A stretch of 64,000 bases of DNA. It comes from Bin5 sp965207495. GTDB taxonomy: Bacteria > Chloroflexota > Anaerolineae > Caldilineales > Caldilineaceae. Location: NCBI GenBank assembly GCA_965207495.1, contig OZ242287.1, positions 124,001 to 188,000 of the forward strand. The letters are read 5' to 3'. The notes beneath the pieces are model-generated. The model worked only from the letters and a program-made list of their open reading frames with translations. It was not told the DNA's origin and ran no database searches. This document shows, piece by piece, positions 25,403 through 34,639 of this stretch. Position 1 is the stretch's first letter; every line of letters begins with the position of its first letter. Both the position numbers and the translations under genes were made by a program.

Positions 25403-27910
25403 TCAGTTTACCCACACGGCCGCGTAACAGCGGGCAAAATCGTGCGCCGCCAACCTTTGCCGGCCGCCGTTTAACGGGATCAGATGGATAAACCCTTCAT
25501 CGACGCGTACCAGCCACGCGCCGTCCGCCGACAGATCATAGCCGGGAAAGGCCAACACAGTCTCTGACGAATAGGTCAGGATGTCTCCCGTCTGGATGTT
25601 ATAGAGATGCAGATGCCAGCCGCTGCCGCGTTGTTGTACGCTGTGGACGAAAAGCCAGCGCCCGTCCGGGGAGAAGCGCAGCGACCGGTACGGTTCAAGG
25701 GGGTGGTTGACCTGCAGCAGCTCTGTGAACTGGTCTGTGGCGAGGTTGTAGACGAAAACGTGTGTTTCCTCCGCGCCCGGCCGGGGCCCGACGCGTGCCC
25801 CGACAAACAGCCGGTCCGGCATGGTGGGATGCGCGGCCAACGCGACACGGGTGAACCGCGTCGCATCGGTCGTGTCCTGCAAGGCGTCAGCCAGCCTCTC
25901 TATCTCAAAGAGTGTTTTCAACTCAAGATTCGGCAGCGTTACCATTTCCACCTGCATGTCATCGTCCGGTTGAACATAGGCGAAACGGCTGTTGTCCAGC
26001 CACACGACCGAACGGCCGTGCGCGACTGGCGTCTGCGGCTCTCCCGCCTCGTCGCCCAGCCAAAGCATACCGTCCCCGCGCGAGACAACAGTCCTCTCCT
26101 GGTCAGGCGACCAGGCGGGCCAACCTTCGAGGAACCGCACGGCACACGCGCCGCCGTCGCACTCGGCCTGATTCAGATAGGCGAAGCGGATGGGAGGCCG
26201 GCGGCGCGTGTTATAGGTGTAGAAGAGCGTCCCTTCTGCAGTGGTCTCCAATGCATAGAGGGTGGCATTGGCGGATTGGAAGGTGACATCCTGCGGTTGC
26301 CCCTGCCGCCAGATCTGTATCCGGGAGCCACCCGCGGCGGCGTCGCTTTCCCCCGATTTCTGAAGGAGAACGCCGTCGTCGTCCGGCATGGAGTACATCA
26401 GGCGAAAGGGGCCGTCACTGTTCTCCTCGACAAATTCGTCTGTCTGCAGATCGTAACGGAACAGATGCCCGCCGTTGGAGCGTTCCGCGGTGCAGAGCAG
26501 CTGCAGGTCTTGTTCGGGCAGAGCGCTGCCCGGGCCCGTAGCGGCGGCCATCTGATGATCAGCATATTGGATCCACTCTTTCTGAATCCATCGCAGGTAG
26601 CTGCCCTGCCCAATCCGGTCCCTGTCGAAAGGAAGGGCGTTCAGCAGCCACGGGCGATAGGTATCGAAGCGGAGCAGCATGCGTTGCAGCGATGCCGGCG
26701 AACGTCCCGGGTTGGAGGCAATGATAAAGTCCACGATGCTGTAGACGATTTTCTGGATCTGTGGAGTGACGTTGTTGTACGAGCGCTGGAGATAGACCCA
26801 GTGCAGGCTTGACACGTCGCGAATCGAGCCCTGCAAGATATCCTCATAGTCGGAGGCGGTCAGAGGCCACGGTTTGAGGCCCAAGCGGCTGAGTTGCTTA
26901 TCGACCAATGCCTGGAAGAATACGACTTTTTCGCAGCAGCGCCAGCCAATGATATCGGCGATTCCTCCGCCCACGATCAGGGGGGCATAGCCGGCGCGCA
27001 CAGCCTGATAGCCGGCGTCATCCACCGGGCTGCCGATGAGGCTCGGCGTCGGCAGCTCCAGATCGGACCGGCCAGCGCCCCTGTTAAACGGAGACGCATG
27101 GGACATCCCCTTCCAAAGAGGTCCGCGGGACGCGCCTTCAGCCATGCGTGCGAGCGGGGTGGACTGCGTGGAGAGCTCCACGTTCAGCTTCCACGTGCGC
27201 CGGCAGCGCAGACCGGCCAACTCCCCGCAGACTGCGGCCAGCATGTCATCCCACTCGCTCGCCAGCCGCTCGACCGTTGGCGCGTCCCGTTCCGGGTATT
27301 CGACCGTCAGATAGCGGCCGGTAAACGTCTGTGTCTCGCCCCAGAAGGAGGGATAGGCGGGGACGAGCGCCCAGCCGGTGGCTTCGTCGCGGTAGGTAAC
27401 GATCTGGTGAAGCGTCACGAGGGAGCCGTCAGCATCAACGTAGGGGTAGGCCAGGGTGACGGTCGCCATCCGCCAGTCGGAGGTGAAAACGACATCCTCC
27501 ACCGTGCCGGTGGGCGGCTGATCGTCAGAGCCTCTGTCAAGGGTTAAGTTGAAATACGGCCGGTCCCAGCGAGCGCCGCTGAGAAGCATCTCTTTCTGTG
27601 TTCTGCCCCAGTTTGGGTAGTCCGGCGAGATCATACTGCCGAAGAGCGCGCCGTCGACGTCACGTTCGGCCTGTTCCACGATGCCATGCATGGAGAGCAC
27701 GTCGGCTTCGACGGTGGCGGCGAAAGCGTCCAACCGTTCCAGGAGAACGTAGCGCACGCCCCAGATGACCGTCGCCACCAGCAGCAGAGCAACCAGGACA
27801 GAGGACCATCGCTTCCTGCCGCGGCGTTGCGGCGCCTGCGCGACGACCTCCGGGGCCTCTTCCTGGGCCCGGCCCTCTTCATCTTCCAGCGTTTTCCATT
27901 CGAGTCCCAT
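25403..27910 (-). CDS. Large membrane-anchored protein with C-terminal beta-propeller-like region
   Basis: This 835-residue protein has a charged cytoplasmic N-terminus (1-35), one transmembrane helix (SVLVALLLVATVIWGV), an extracellular part of about 430 residues that I do not recognise, and a C-terminal region with TolB/WD40-like blades, for example RFSPDGRWLFVHSV and YDLSADGAWLVRVDEG. Around residue 310 it contains paired cysteines (GWRCCEKV). The middle region (LPTPSLIG to WIQKEW) is helical, like the non-catalytic part of peptidase-MA proteins, but no HExxH is seen. A surface sensor or lipid-linked binding role is possible; function is unknown. Confidence 0.75.
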   Translation of the reverse strand: MGLEWKTLEDEEGRAQEEAPEVVAQAPQRRGRKRWSSVLVALLLVATVIWGVRYVLLERLDAFAATVEADVLSMHGIVEQAERDVDGALFGSMISPDYPNWGRTQKEMLLSGARWDRPYFNLTLDRGSDDQPPTGTVEDVVFTSDWRMATVTLAYPYVDADGSLVTLHQIVTYRDEATGWALVPAYPSFWGETQTFTGRYLTVEYPERDAPTVERLASEWDDMLAAVCGELAGLRCRRTWKLNVELSTQSTPLARMAEGASRGPLWKGMSHASPFNRGAGRSDLELPTPSLIGSPVDDAGYQAVRAGYAPLIVGGGIADIIGWRCCEKVVFFQALVDKQLSRLGLKPWPLTASDYEDILQGSIRDVSSLHWVYLQRSYNNVTPQIQKIVYSIVDFIIASNPGRSPASLQRMLLRFDTYRPWLLNALPFDRDRIGQGSYLRWIQKEWIQYADHQMAAATGPGSALPEQDLQLLCTAERSNGGHLFRYDLQTDEFVEENSDGPFRLMYSMPDDDGVLLQKSGESDAAAGGSRIQIWRQGQPQDVTFQSANATLYALETTAEGTLFYTYNTRRRPPIRFAYLNQAECDGGACAVRFLEGWPAWSPDQERTVVSRGDGMLWLGDEAGEPQTPVAHGRSVVWLDNSRFAYVQPDDDMQVEMVTLPNLELKTLFEIERLADALQDTTDATRFTRVALAAHPTMPDRLFVGARVGPRPGAEETHVFVYNLATDQFTELLQVNHPLEPYRSLRFSPDGRWLFVHSVQQRGSGWHLHLYNIQTGDILTYSSETVLAFPGYDLSADGAWLVRVDEGFIHLIPLNGGRQRLAAHDFARCYAAVWVN

Positions 27911-27999
27911 GGGGTTGTGGGTAGCCCGTGGTCAGGTGCTCACGGGCGGCGCAGGCTCCGATCCCTGCATTATACAGCCCCCGCAGTCTGCCTCGTCCG

Positions 28000-28944
28000 T
28001 CAGGCCAACTCGTAGAACGCGGCCGCGTTGTCATGCAGAAGCTTGCGCTGTTCGGTCTCGCTGCGATCGGCGATGATCTCTTTCAGCGCTTCCACCCAGC
28101 CACGGTAGGAGGAGTCTGCACCGAGCAGGCAGACCGGCCAGTCGCCGCCGAAGACGACGCGGTCGGGGCCGAAGCTGTTGAGGCAGTGGTTGACGGCCGG
28201 CGCCAGGTCTGCGGCGGTCCAGCCGGGGCGGGTGCGGGCGATGATTCCGGAGATCTTGCAGATGGTGTTAGGCAGTGCGGCGAGCGCGTCGATGCCGTCC
28301 ATCCACAGCTGCCGGTCATGCCAGAAGGGGTCATTGGTGTCGGTATGGTCGGCGATGGTCAGGTTGGAGTCCGCCTGCCCTGCATCGCTGCCGGGCAGGA
28401 CGCCGCTGATCAGGTACGGGTCGCCGTTGCCGCAGTGATCGACCACGAAGCGGGTATCAGGGCACTGCAGCGCCAGCGTTACGCCGTCGCCCAGCTCCGA
28501 GGGTCGCATACAGAGGTCGAAGCAGAGCCCCAACTCGCCGAGTAGCTGCACATTTTCGACGACCTGGGGTGCCAGGCAGGTGCCCTGCGGCGTGCCCGGC
28601 CCGTGCAGCACCTGGCGTACGCCCTTGATCGCGGGGCTGCCGGCATAGCGCCGGATGTAGTCGGCGAAGTCGGCGGTGGTTACGTTACCGCCGATCACCG
28701 CGGCGGCGGTCGGGTTGTCATCGGCAGCGCAGAGCTCGATCAGATGCTCTGCCTCGGTGACCTTCTGTGCCGCGCTCACGTCCACTTCCATGTAGACCGT
28801 CTTGACGACGTTCAGCCCCGCGGTCGCGGCCAGGTAATCGCTGGTTACGAAGCTGCGGTTCAGCGTCGGCGCGTCCTCCAGCCAGGGCATGTCGAACACG
28901 CTGAGATCCCAAAGATGTTGATGGGTATCGATGATAGGAAGCAT
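28000..28944 (-). CDS. Amidohydrolase-2 family protein (lactonase-type TIM barrel)
   Basis: A 314-residue metal-dependent hydrolase of the amidohydrolase-2 group, which includes L-fuconolactonase, L-rhamnonolactonase and 2-pyrone-4,6-dicarboxylate lactonase. Motifs are HxH in DTHQHLWD at the N-terminus, His in RFVVDHCGNGDP and Asp in RVVFGGDWPVCLL near the C-terminus. Sugar-lactone hydrolysis fits the uronate and aldonate enzymes in the next 10 kb, but that is inference. It is 103 bases downstream of the DUF362 gene on the same strand. Confidence 0.88.
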   Translation of the reverse strand: MLPIIDTHQHLWDLSVFDMPWLEDAPTLNRSFVTSDYLAATAGLNVVKTVYMEVDVSAAQKVTEAEHLIELCAADDNPTAAAVIGGNVTTADFADYIRRYAGSPAIKGVRQVLHGPGTPQGTCLAPQVVENVQLLGELGLCFDLCMRPSELGDGVTLALQCPDTRFVVDHCGNGDPYLISGVLPGSDAGQADSNLTIADHTDTNDPFWHDRQLWMDGIDALAALPNTICKISGIIARTRPGWTAADLAPAVNHCLNSFGPDRVVFGGDWPVCLLGADSSYRGWVEALKEIIADRSETEQRKLLHDNAAAFYELA

Positions 28945-29046
28945 GGGAACCGCCTTTGTCAGAGACTAGAACGTTAAGAGTGGGGAATGAGGCCGGAATG
29001 GACTCTCTCTTCCCGGCCTCTTTACTCTCTTCTCGTTGTTTTGGGA

Positions 29047-29997
29047 TTACGCCGCCAGCAGCTGCTCCGCATTTTCGACCTGCCACTGCAGCTGCAGCTC
29101 GGTCGTCTCGTGCGGCTTGAACTGCCGAGCCACCGATGCGATAGAGACGCCGCCCAGCAGCTCGATCTCGTCCAGGTCGGCAGTGCCCATGCCCTGGTCG
29201 TGGCCGTAGCGCAGGAAGCCCAACTCCATCGGCTCGAAGCCCATCGTCTTGGCGATGACCGCGTCGGCGGCGAAGATATCGACGCTGGCCGCGGCGATGC
29301 CGAAGTCCAGCCCGTCGGTGCCGCCGGGGCCGTTGCCCTGCAGGCCGCGTGCGCCATCGAAGACGGCGACATCGGGGGTCATGAAACGGGCCAAGCGGAT
29401 CAGGTTGATGCTCATGGCGCGCGACTCCTCGGGGACGCGGCGCTCGGCATGGGTGTTGAAGCCGTGCATCTTCACCCGGTCCTGCCGGTAGATGGTGCCC
29501 ATGATCATGTTCTTCAGCGCCAGTGTGACCACGCAGGTGTCATGCGTCTTGGGGATCGCGAGCGAAATCGTGCAGGGGCAGTCCAGTACCGTACGGGGCA
29601 TGCGCACGATGGTCTCGCTGCCGTCGGCCAGCACGATCGGCGTCGACTCCCATTCGGTCTCCCGGTGCAGGTCCATCAGGCGCAGCGGGATCGAATATTC
29701 CTCTTCCAGCGCGTGGTAGCCGAAGTTGCGGTAGGCGTCCCACGTGTCCTGGGCGCCGGCCTCGGCGATGAGGACTTCACGCGGCGGCTTGGGCGTGGTA
29801 AGCAGGAAGTCGAGGACGCCGCGCAGCGCGTCGGCGTGGCTGGAGGCGAGCTGGTTCTCGCTGCTGAGAAAGTTCGGTTTGAGCATCACCTGGTCGGCCA
29901 GGCGGGATTCCACATCGGCCCGCACCAGCTCCAGCGCGTTGAAGACGTTTGTGCGGCGATCCCCGCCGTTGACGAGACTGACTCGTGCTTTGGACAT
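29047..29997 (-). CDS. DUF362 domain-containing protein
   Basis: A 316-residue protein of the DUF362 family. Typical segments are VMLKPNFLS near residue 40, ISLAIPKTHDTCVVTLALKNMIMG with the conserved Lys/His, and HAERRVPEES. No ferredoxin-type cysteine cluster is present, unlike longer members. The biochemical role of the family is not established. A strong AAGGAGG ribosome binding site precedes the start, and a folded leader lies 45-95 bases upstream. Its neighbour in the operon is the amidohydrolase at 28000. Confidence 0.85.
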   Translation of the reverse strand: MSKARVSLVNGGDRRTNVFNALELVRADVESRLADQVMLKPNFLSSENQLASSHADALRGVLDFLLTTPKPPREVLIAEAGAQDTWDAYRNFGYHALEEEYSIPLRLMDLHRETEWESTPIVLADGSETIVRMPRTVLDCPCTISLAIPKTHDTCVVTLALKNMIMGTIYRQDRVKMHGFNTHAERRVPEESRAMSINLIRLARFMTPDVAVFDGARGLQGNGPGGTDGLDFGIAAASVDIFAADAVIAKTMGFEPMELGFLRYGHDQGMGTADLDEIELLGGVSIASVARQFKPHETTELQLQWQVENAEQLLAA

Positions 29998-30041
29998 CGT
30001 GGCCTCCTTGAGAAAGGGCAGACGTAATTGGTGGTGTAAGG

Positions 30042-30092
30042 GGGCACCCGTGGAGGGAAGGCTTGTTGTTCACAAGACGCAGTGGGGTGCCC
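30042..30092 (-). promoter_or_regulatory. Two-stem leader hairpin upstream of DUF362 gene
   Basis: GGGCACCC at 30042-30049 pairs perfectly with GGGTGCCC at 30085-30092, and inside it CTTGT (30062-30066) pairs with ACAAG (30072-30076). The structure would sit in the 5' untranslated region of the DUF362 mRNA. Confidence 0.45.
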
Positions 30093-30366
30093 GAGGATGA
30101 GTGTACTCGTGGTTTACCGCTGTGTCAACCGTTGCCCCAAAGGAGTGTATGCCCTGTGTGATGGCATGTTTGTGACTGCGCCTGGCCACTCTAGTGGAAA
30201 ACGTGAGCTAAGAGGCAGGACAGAAACTGTTCACCATGCACGCGAAGGACAGACCATTGTCAGGCCAGCGAAAGTGATGGCCCGCTGGCCTGCCGTATCC
30301 AGACCGATGCAGTGAGTCCTTCGTTAGCGGTAGTCTGAGCACGCGGGCAATCCTAAGGGAATAGGT

Positions 30367-30418
30367 TTGACAAGAGCCGCTTCTTTGCCTACTGTATCGA
30401 CACGACTGATGCAGTAGG
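30367..30418 (+). promoter_or_regulatory. Promoter and inverted-repeat operator of hicAB
   Basis: A perfect -35 box TTGACA (30367-30372) and TACTGT (30390-30395) are 17 bases apart. CCTACTG (30388-30394), which overlaps the -10 box, is repeated inverted as CAGTAGG (30412-30418). This matches the autoregulation by HicB or the HicAB complex known in this family. Confidence 0.65.
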
Positions 30419-30430
30419 GAGTGTAAGGTA

Positions 30431-30682
30431 TTGAGCAGACGCACAAGACTTCGCCAACGAATTCTCGAAGGCCGCTCTGAGGCGAATATCCGATTTGACG
30501 AGTTGCGCGCCCTGTTGTTGAGATTGGGATTCGTCGAACGCGTACGGGGAAGTCATCATATCTTCAGAAAAGAAGGGGTGACCGAAAGACTGAATCTGCA
30601 ACGCGACGGCAGCAAAGCCAAGCCCTATCAAGTCAGACAGGTTCGTCAGGTCATACTGAAGTACCAGTTGGAGGAGGAGTGA
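30431..30682 (+). CDS. hicA: HicA-family toxin, second pair
   Basis: An 83-residue HicA-type mRNA interferase beginning with TTG, 13 bases after a TAAGG/GGGAG region. The fold is seen in RFDELRALLLRLGF, then VRGSHHIFRKEG with the catalytic His, and AKPYQVRQVRQVILKYQ. It carries an N-terminal extension of about 20 basic residues compared with the copy at 20193 and is only distantly alike, so the two pairs were acquired separately. Confidence 0.85.
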   Translation: MSRRTRLRQRILEGRSEANIRFDELRALLLRLGFVERVRGSHHIFRKEGVTERLNLQRDGSKAKPYQVRQVRQVILKYQLEEE

Positions 30683-30894
30683 TGTACAAGTACGAGGTCA
30701 TAATTTACTGGAGCAATGCTGACGACACATTCGTGGCGGAGGCGCCAGAGCTTCCCGGGTGCATGGCACACGGCGATACGCAGGAAATTGCGCTTCAGAA
30801 CATCAACGAGGCGATGGCACTCTGGATCGACACCGCGCGTGAGTTTGGCGACCCTGTACCGGAACCCAAGGGGGAGCGCCTGATGCTGGCATGA
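30682..30894 (+). CDS. hicB: HicB-family antitoxin, second pair
   Basis: A 70-residue HicB-type antitoxin: KYEVIIYWSNADDTFVAEAPELPGC followed by EIALQNINEAMALWIDTARE. It starts at a TGATG overlap with the toxin stop, with GGAGGAG as ribosome binding site; a GTG one codon earlier (30679) is an alternative. There is no C-terminal DNA-binding domain in this short form, so repression of the promoter upstream would need the HicB fold itself or another factor. Confidence 0.85.
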   Translation: MYKYEVIIYWSNADDTFVAEAPELPGCMAHGDTQEIALQNINEAMALWIDTAREFGDPVPEPKGERLMLA

Positions 30895-31002
30895 GCCGGT
30901 GATTTCGGTCTATCCCATTGCCCGGGTTTGGCCCTCTGTTTTCTGTAATTGCAAACGCATACGAATATGCCCACGATACGGAACTCTGCCAGGAGACACA
31001 GA

Positions 31003-31752
31003 ATGGACAATCTGGAAGCCAGGCTGGATCAGTTGGAAGAAGACGGCTTCATTACCGTCGAGAACGCGCTCACGCCGGAAGAGACCGAGAATGTCCGCCA
31101 GCGCATCAACCATGCGCGGGCGATGGGCTGGGAAGAGGGGCTGAACGACGTCGGTAATATGTGGTTCGATTCGCTCCTGGACCGTGAGCCGGATACCTAC
31201 GCGCCCCTGGTCGGCCATCCCAGCATCCGCCCGATACTGGAAGGGATGATGGGGCGGCAGTGCCAGTTGCGCAGCTTCCGCGCGCACATCAACCCGGGCC
31301 CCTATCTGCAGGAGTGGCATCTCGATTTCTACGGTTACTGGCAGGAAAAGCACGATCTCGGCCACGGCCGCCTTGTCGTGCAGCCGGTGGGTGTCAACAC
31401 GACCTTCTACTTTCAGGACAACGGCCCGGATCTGGCCCACCTGAAATTTGTCAAAGACGGACACAAGATCGAACCGCCCCACCTCGACCCGATGGACCGA
31501 CCCAAGTTCGAGGCCTGGTGCGAGGCGCAGGAGCATGTCATCCTCTATCCCAAGGCGGGCGACTGCGTTATCTTCATCAACCATATCCCCCACCAGGGCG
31601 CCAAGCACCAGGAGCATATCGAGCGCAGCAATGTCGTCTGCCACTACCAGGTGACGCCGATGTATGAGGGGATCTGGCACGTGTCGCAGCCGCGCGGGTA
31701 CGATGGGACGTTTCCGTTTGCGGAGGAGCGCAGGCCGTGGTCGAGGGGGTAG
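31003..31752 (+). CDS. Phytanoyl-CoA dioxygenase (PhyH) family protein
   Basis: A 249-residue non-haem Fe(II)/2-oxoglutarate oxygenase. The iron ligands are His106 and Asp108 in EWHLDFYGYW and, most likely, His197 in NHIPHQGAKH. Members hydroxylate many small molecules. The ATG at 31003 with AGGAG upstream is preferred to a frame start at 30949. The enzyme needs oxygen, pointing to an aerobic lifestyle. It is followed 62 bases later by the enolase-superfamily gene and may be part of the same transcript. Confidence 0.88.
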   Translation: MDNLEARLDQLEEDGFITVENALTPEETENVRQRINHARAMGWEEGLNDVGNMWFDSLLDREPDTYAPLVGHPSIRPILEGMMGRQCQLRSFRAHINPGPYLQEWHLDFYGYWQEKHDLGHGRLVVQPVGVNTTFYFQDNGPDLAHLKFVKDGHKIEPPHLDPMDRPKFEAWCEAQEHVILYPKAGDCVIFINHIPHQGAKHQEHIERSNVVCHYQVTPMYEGIWHVSQPRGYDGTFPFAEERRPWSRG

Positions 31753-31813
31753 CCTGACAGGATACGGTTGAAAAAGCGGCGCCTTGCGTTGCAATTAGAG
31801 AACACTCCTCCCC

Positions 31814-32866
31814 ATGAAAATAACCGACATCCGCGCCGTCTATCCCAACTACCGCCAACCGCTGGGCGGCTGGCGCCCTTACCTGTGGCAGATCGTCGTA
31901 CGCGTCGAAACCGACGCCGGTGTCACAGGCTACGGCTATGGGGGCGGCGGTGTGGCCGCGGTCGAGGTCGTCAACCGTCATCTGCGCGAGCTGCTGCTGG
32001 ACGAGAGTTGCGACAGCCCGGCCGATATCGAGCGCTTGTGGGACAAGCTGTACACGGCTTCGATTCCATACGGGCGCGGCGGTATTGCCATCATGGCGCT
32101 GAGCGGCATCGATATCGCGCTTTGGGACCTTCTCGGTAGGGCCGAGCGGCAGCCGGTCTACGCGCTGCTGGGGGGCGCGGACGCGCCACGCATTCGCGCC
32201 TATGCCTCCGGCGACGATGCCGAATGGTTCGCGGAGAGCGGGTTCACCGCCCACAAGGTGCCCTTTGGCCGACCGACAGACGGCGGCACTTTCGAACGGG
32301 CCGCGGCCGCGGCGGAAGAGTCGCGTCGCCATCTGGGCGCGGACGCACTGCTCATGTTCGACTGCTACATGGCCTGGGATGCCGCGGCGACGCTCGAGAT
32401 GGCGCGTATACTGGCGCCTTATGACATCTACTGGTTCGAGGACGTGCTGACGCCGGATGACCTGGACGGGCTGGCGGCGCTACGGCCGCAGATCAAGCCG
32501 ACCCTGCTGGCCGGGGGCGAGCACGACTTCACCCATCACCGCTTTGCCGACATTGCCCGCGCCGGCGCGCTCGATATCTGGCAGCCGGATGTGACCTGGT
32601 GCGGGGGCATCACCGCCACGCGGCGCATCATTGGGCAGGCGCAAGAGGCCGGCGCTACCGTGATCCTGCACCGCGGCGGGGAGCCGTGGAGCCTGCACGT
32701 TATTGCGGGAACGGAGTGTGAAGAGTTGGGAGAGCTGGTGCTGGGCAACCGGAACAGGTCGCATGAGGAGTTGTGGCTGGACGCGCCGCAGCCGGTGGAC
32801 GGCTATCTGACCCCCAGTGACGCGCCCGGCTTTGGTCTGCGCCTGAACGAAGCGCTTTTGGACTGA
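31814..32866 (+). CDS. Enolase-superfamily enzyme (mandelate racemase/muconate lactonizing group)
   Basis: A 350-residue enzyme that removes the proton next to a carboxylate, commonly a sugar-acid dehydratase or racemase. Metal ligands are Asp in MFDCYMAWD, Glu in WFEDVLTPDD and Glu in LAGGEHD; the acid/base His is probably that of ILHRGGEPW, and HKVPFG offers a Lys on the other face. The GxGxGGGG-like TGYGYGGGGV lies in the capping domain. A sugar-acid substrate fits the epimerase, dehydrogenase and lactonase genes nearby. It is convergent with the LarA-type gene, 9 bases apart. Confidence 0.9.
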   Translation: MKITDIRAVYPNYRQPLGGWRPYLWQIVVRVETDAGVTGYGYGGGGVAAVEVVNRHLRELLLDESCDSPADIERLWDKLYTASIPYGRGGIAIMALSGIDIALWDLLGRAERQPVYALLGGADAPRIRAYASGDDAEWFAESGFTAHKVPFGRPTDGGTFERAAAAAEESRRHLGADALLMFDCYMAWDAAATLEMARILAPYDIYWFEDVLTPDDLDGLAALRPQIKPTLLAGGEHDFTHHRFADIARAGALDIWQPDVTWCGGITATRRIIGQAQEAGATVILHRGGEPWSLHVIAGTECEELGELVLGNRNRSHEELWLDAPQPVDGYLTPSDAPGFGLRLNEALLD

Positions 32867-32875
32867 GCACCGCGC

Positions 32876-34141
32876 CTACACCAGATAGGGGATCGTCATC
32901 GGCCCTTCCGGCAGCACTGCGACGGGCGCGTCGGCCCCCAGAGCCGCGACGGCTGTACTGATGTGATCATTCAGATCGGCGACCGGGGTGAGGCCGGCGC
33001 GGGACACGGCGTCCGGCTCCAACTCGCTGTATATCGCCACCTGCGCCCGCAGCGCCACCTCGGCGAACTTCTGCACCTGCCACTGATCCAGCATGTGAAA
33101 ACCGGGACGGAAGATCGTCTCCAGCATCGCCTGCGGCGAACTGTGCTCGTAGAGCAGCTTGGTAAAGTTGCCGTGCGCGGGGAAGCCGTCGTTGCAGCGG
33201 GCGGCCACGATCATCTCGCCGTCGTCCTCGATGATCTCGGCGGCGGCGCACATCCCCTTCACCGACTGGTAGAGGTTCTGGTCGAGGGGGAAACCGCTGT
33301 TGGTGGTGATCACGAGCGGGAAGCTGCGGTCGACGGCAGCCATCGCCGTCTCCTTTGCGTAACGGCAGCCCTCTTCGTGCGCGGTGATGACGTCGCCGCA
33401 GAAAAAACGGGTAATCTGCCGCTTGTGATTGAGCGTGACATTCACCAGGAAATCGACCGGCAGGACCGACCCGTTGGCCCGGATCTGATCCTGGGTCGGA
33501 TTGCCCTCGAGCACGCCCCACTTGCTCTGCGGATGGCCGATCATCTCGGCGCGGTGATAGTGCAAGATCGAGGCCAGGTCGGCCACGCCGGGGAAGACGG
33601 CCTTGTAGCCCCCTGAAAAACCGGCCATGAAGTGCGGCTCGATGAAGCCGACGAGGATGCGCCGGTCGGCGTCCGCGTAGTCCCGGTTCATCATCAGCGG
33701 GCCGCGCCCGTCCTGCCCAGGCCGCACGATGGCCATACTCTCTTCTTCGTAAGCGTTGTGGTTGACCACCCGCAGCCGCCGGTAGACATCCGCGCCCACG
33801 ATCTGCTCAAGCTCCTCTGCCGTGTTGGGCCGGTGCGTTCCCGTGCCGACGACGATGGTGACATTCTCCTCCGGCACATGCGCCAGCGCCGCCAATATCC
33901 ATGGCAGCAACCGGTCCGAAGGCAAGGGGCGGGTGCCGTCGGCGATGACGATCGCAACGCGCTCGTGCGCGGCTACCGCCTCCGCCAGGGGGCGGGCGCC
34001 GTTGGGCCGCCGCACCGCGTCCTGAAAGGCTGCCTGCTCGTCGGGAAGTCCTTCGACAAAGCGCGGACGGATGATCGTCGCGTTTTCGGTGGGCAGCTCG
34101 GCTGTCAGCCCGTCCTGGCCGTATTGGAGATGGATTTGCAT
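32876..34141 (-). CDS. LarA-family nickel-pincer racemase/epimerase
   Basis: A 421-residue protein of the lactate racemase (LarA) superfamily, which uses a nickel-pincer nucleotide cofactor to epimerise 2-hydroxy acids. Visible motifs are DGTRPLPSD, GTGTHRPNT with the catalytic His, and EPHFMAGFSGGYKAVFPG, whose Lys binds the cofactor. LarB/C/E cofactor genes are not in the window. Many LarA homologues work on sugar acids or other 2-hydroxy acids, which fits the adjacent enolase-superfamily gene. The ATG at 34141 is chosen over a GTG three codons earlier; no clear ribosome binding site is seen. Confidence 0.87.
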   Translation of the reverse strand: MQIHLQYGQDGLTAELPTENATIIRPRFVEGLPDEQAAFQDAVRRPNGARPLAEAVAAHERVAIVIADGTRPLPSDRLLPWILAALAHVPEENVTIVVGTGTHRPNTAEELEQIVGADVYRRLRVVNHNAYEEESMAIVRPGQDGRGPLMMNRDYADADRRILVGFIEPHFMAGFSGGYKAVFPGVADLASILHYHRAEMIGHPQSKWGVLEGNPTQDQIRANGSVLPVDFLVNVTLNHKRQITRFFCGDVITAHEEGCRYAKETAMAAVDRSFPLVITTNSGFPLDQNLYQSVKGMCAAAEIIEDDGEMIVAARCNDGFPAHGNFTKLLYEHSSPQAMLETIFRPGFHMLDQWQVQKFAEVALRAQVAIYSELEPDAVSRAGLTPVADLNDHISTAVAALGADAPVAVLPEGPMTIPYLV

Positions 34142-34381
34142 TGTCAGCACCCGTTCAATTTACCAGTTATCGATGGCCACATTGGCGTGGTTGATGAGTC
34201 GCTTTCCTTCTATCCGCTAATCACGAACCACTGATGTTCATCTCCGCTATGAGTAGCGTAGAATTTGCTTCTCGTGTATTCTAGCCTTCTAACGACAGAG
34301 CGGCAAAGGATGACGGAACCGCTGATTCGCGGCGTGTACATTTCACGGTCTATTGTCCGCTGTAGTACTTGGGTTAGGGAT

Positions 34382-34639
34382 ATGCACACGTACAAGGCGA
34401 TCCTTCGCGATAACCAGATCGAGTGGCTCGAATGTCCTCCCGAAACTTCGGGTGCCATGCAAGTTTATATTACATTCCCGGAGGAGAAGGATTCCGAATT
34501 TTCGTCTAAACGAGGGGAATTGATGGCCGAGGTGTTGGCGGAACTTGCACGGAGAGGCACATTTGCCGATATTCCCGACCCCGTTGCCTGGCAGAGGGAA
34601 CTCCGTGCCGAGCGTGCCTTGCCTGACCGGGATGTATAG
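34382..34639 (+). CDS. Orphan antitoxin-like protein
   Basis: An 85-residue protein whose second half, from the helix MAEVLAELARRG to IPDPVAWQRELRAERALPDRD, matches the tail of antitoxins that usually come just before a PIN-domain toxin. The first half (YKAILRDNQIEWLE) is a short beta region. An ATG overlaps the end of the gene (GGATGTATAG), exactly where the toxin would start, but the frame stops after 13 codons. So the antitoxin appears to have lost its toxin. Confidence 0.6.
   Translation: MHTYKAILRDNQIEWLECPPETSGAMQVYITFPEEKDSEFSSKRGELMAEVLAELARRGTFADIPDPVAWQRELRAERALPDRDV

Larger units (their letters stand above)
29998..30430. other. Intergenic region between DUF362 and hicAB
   Basis: No gene was seen in this gap. 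It holds a folded leader of the minus-strand DUF362 gene (30042-30092) and the promoter/operator of the plus-strand hicAB pair (30367-30418). About 270 bases between them show nothing recognisable. Confidence 0.6.

Noticed and set aside
25607..26812. A 401-codon plus-strand frame
   Set aside because: It is antisense to the 835-residue membrane protein and rich in Arg and Val with no motif.
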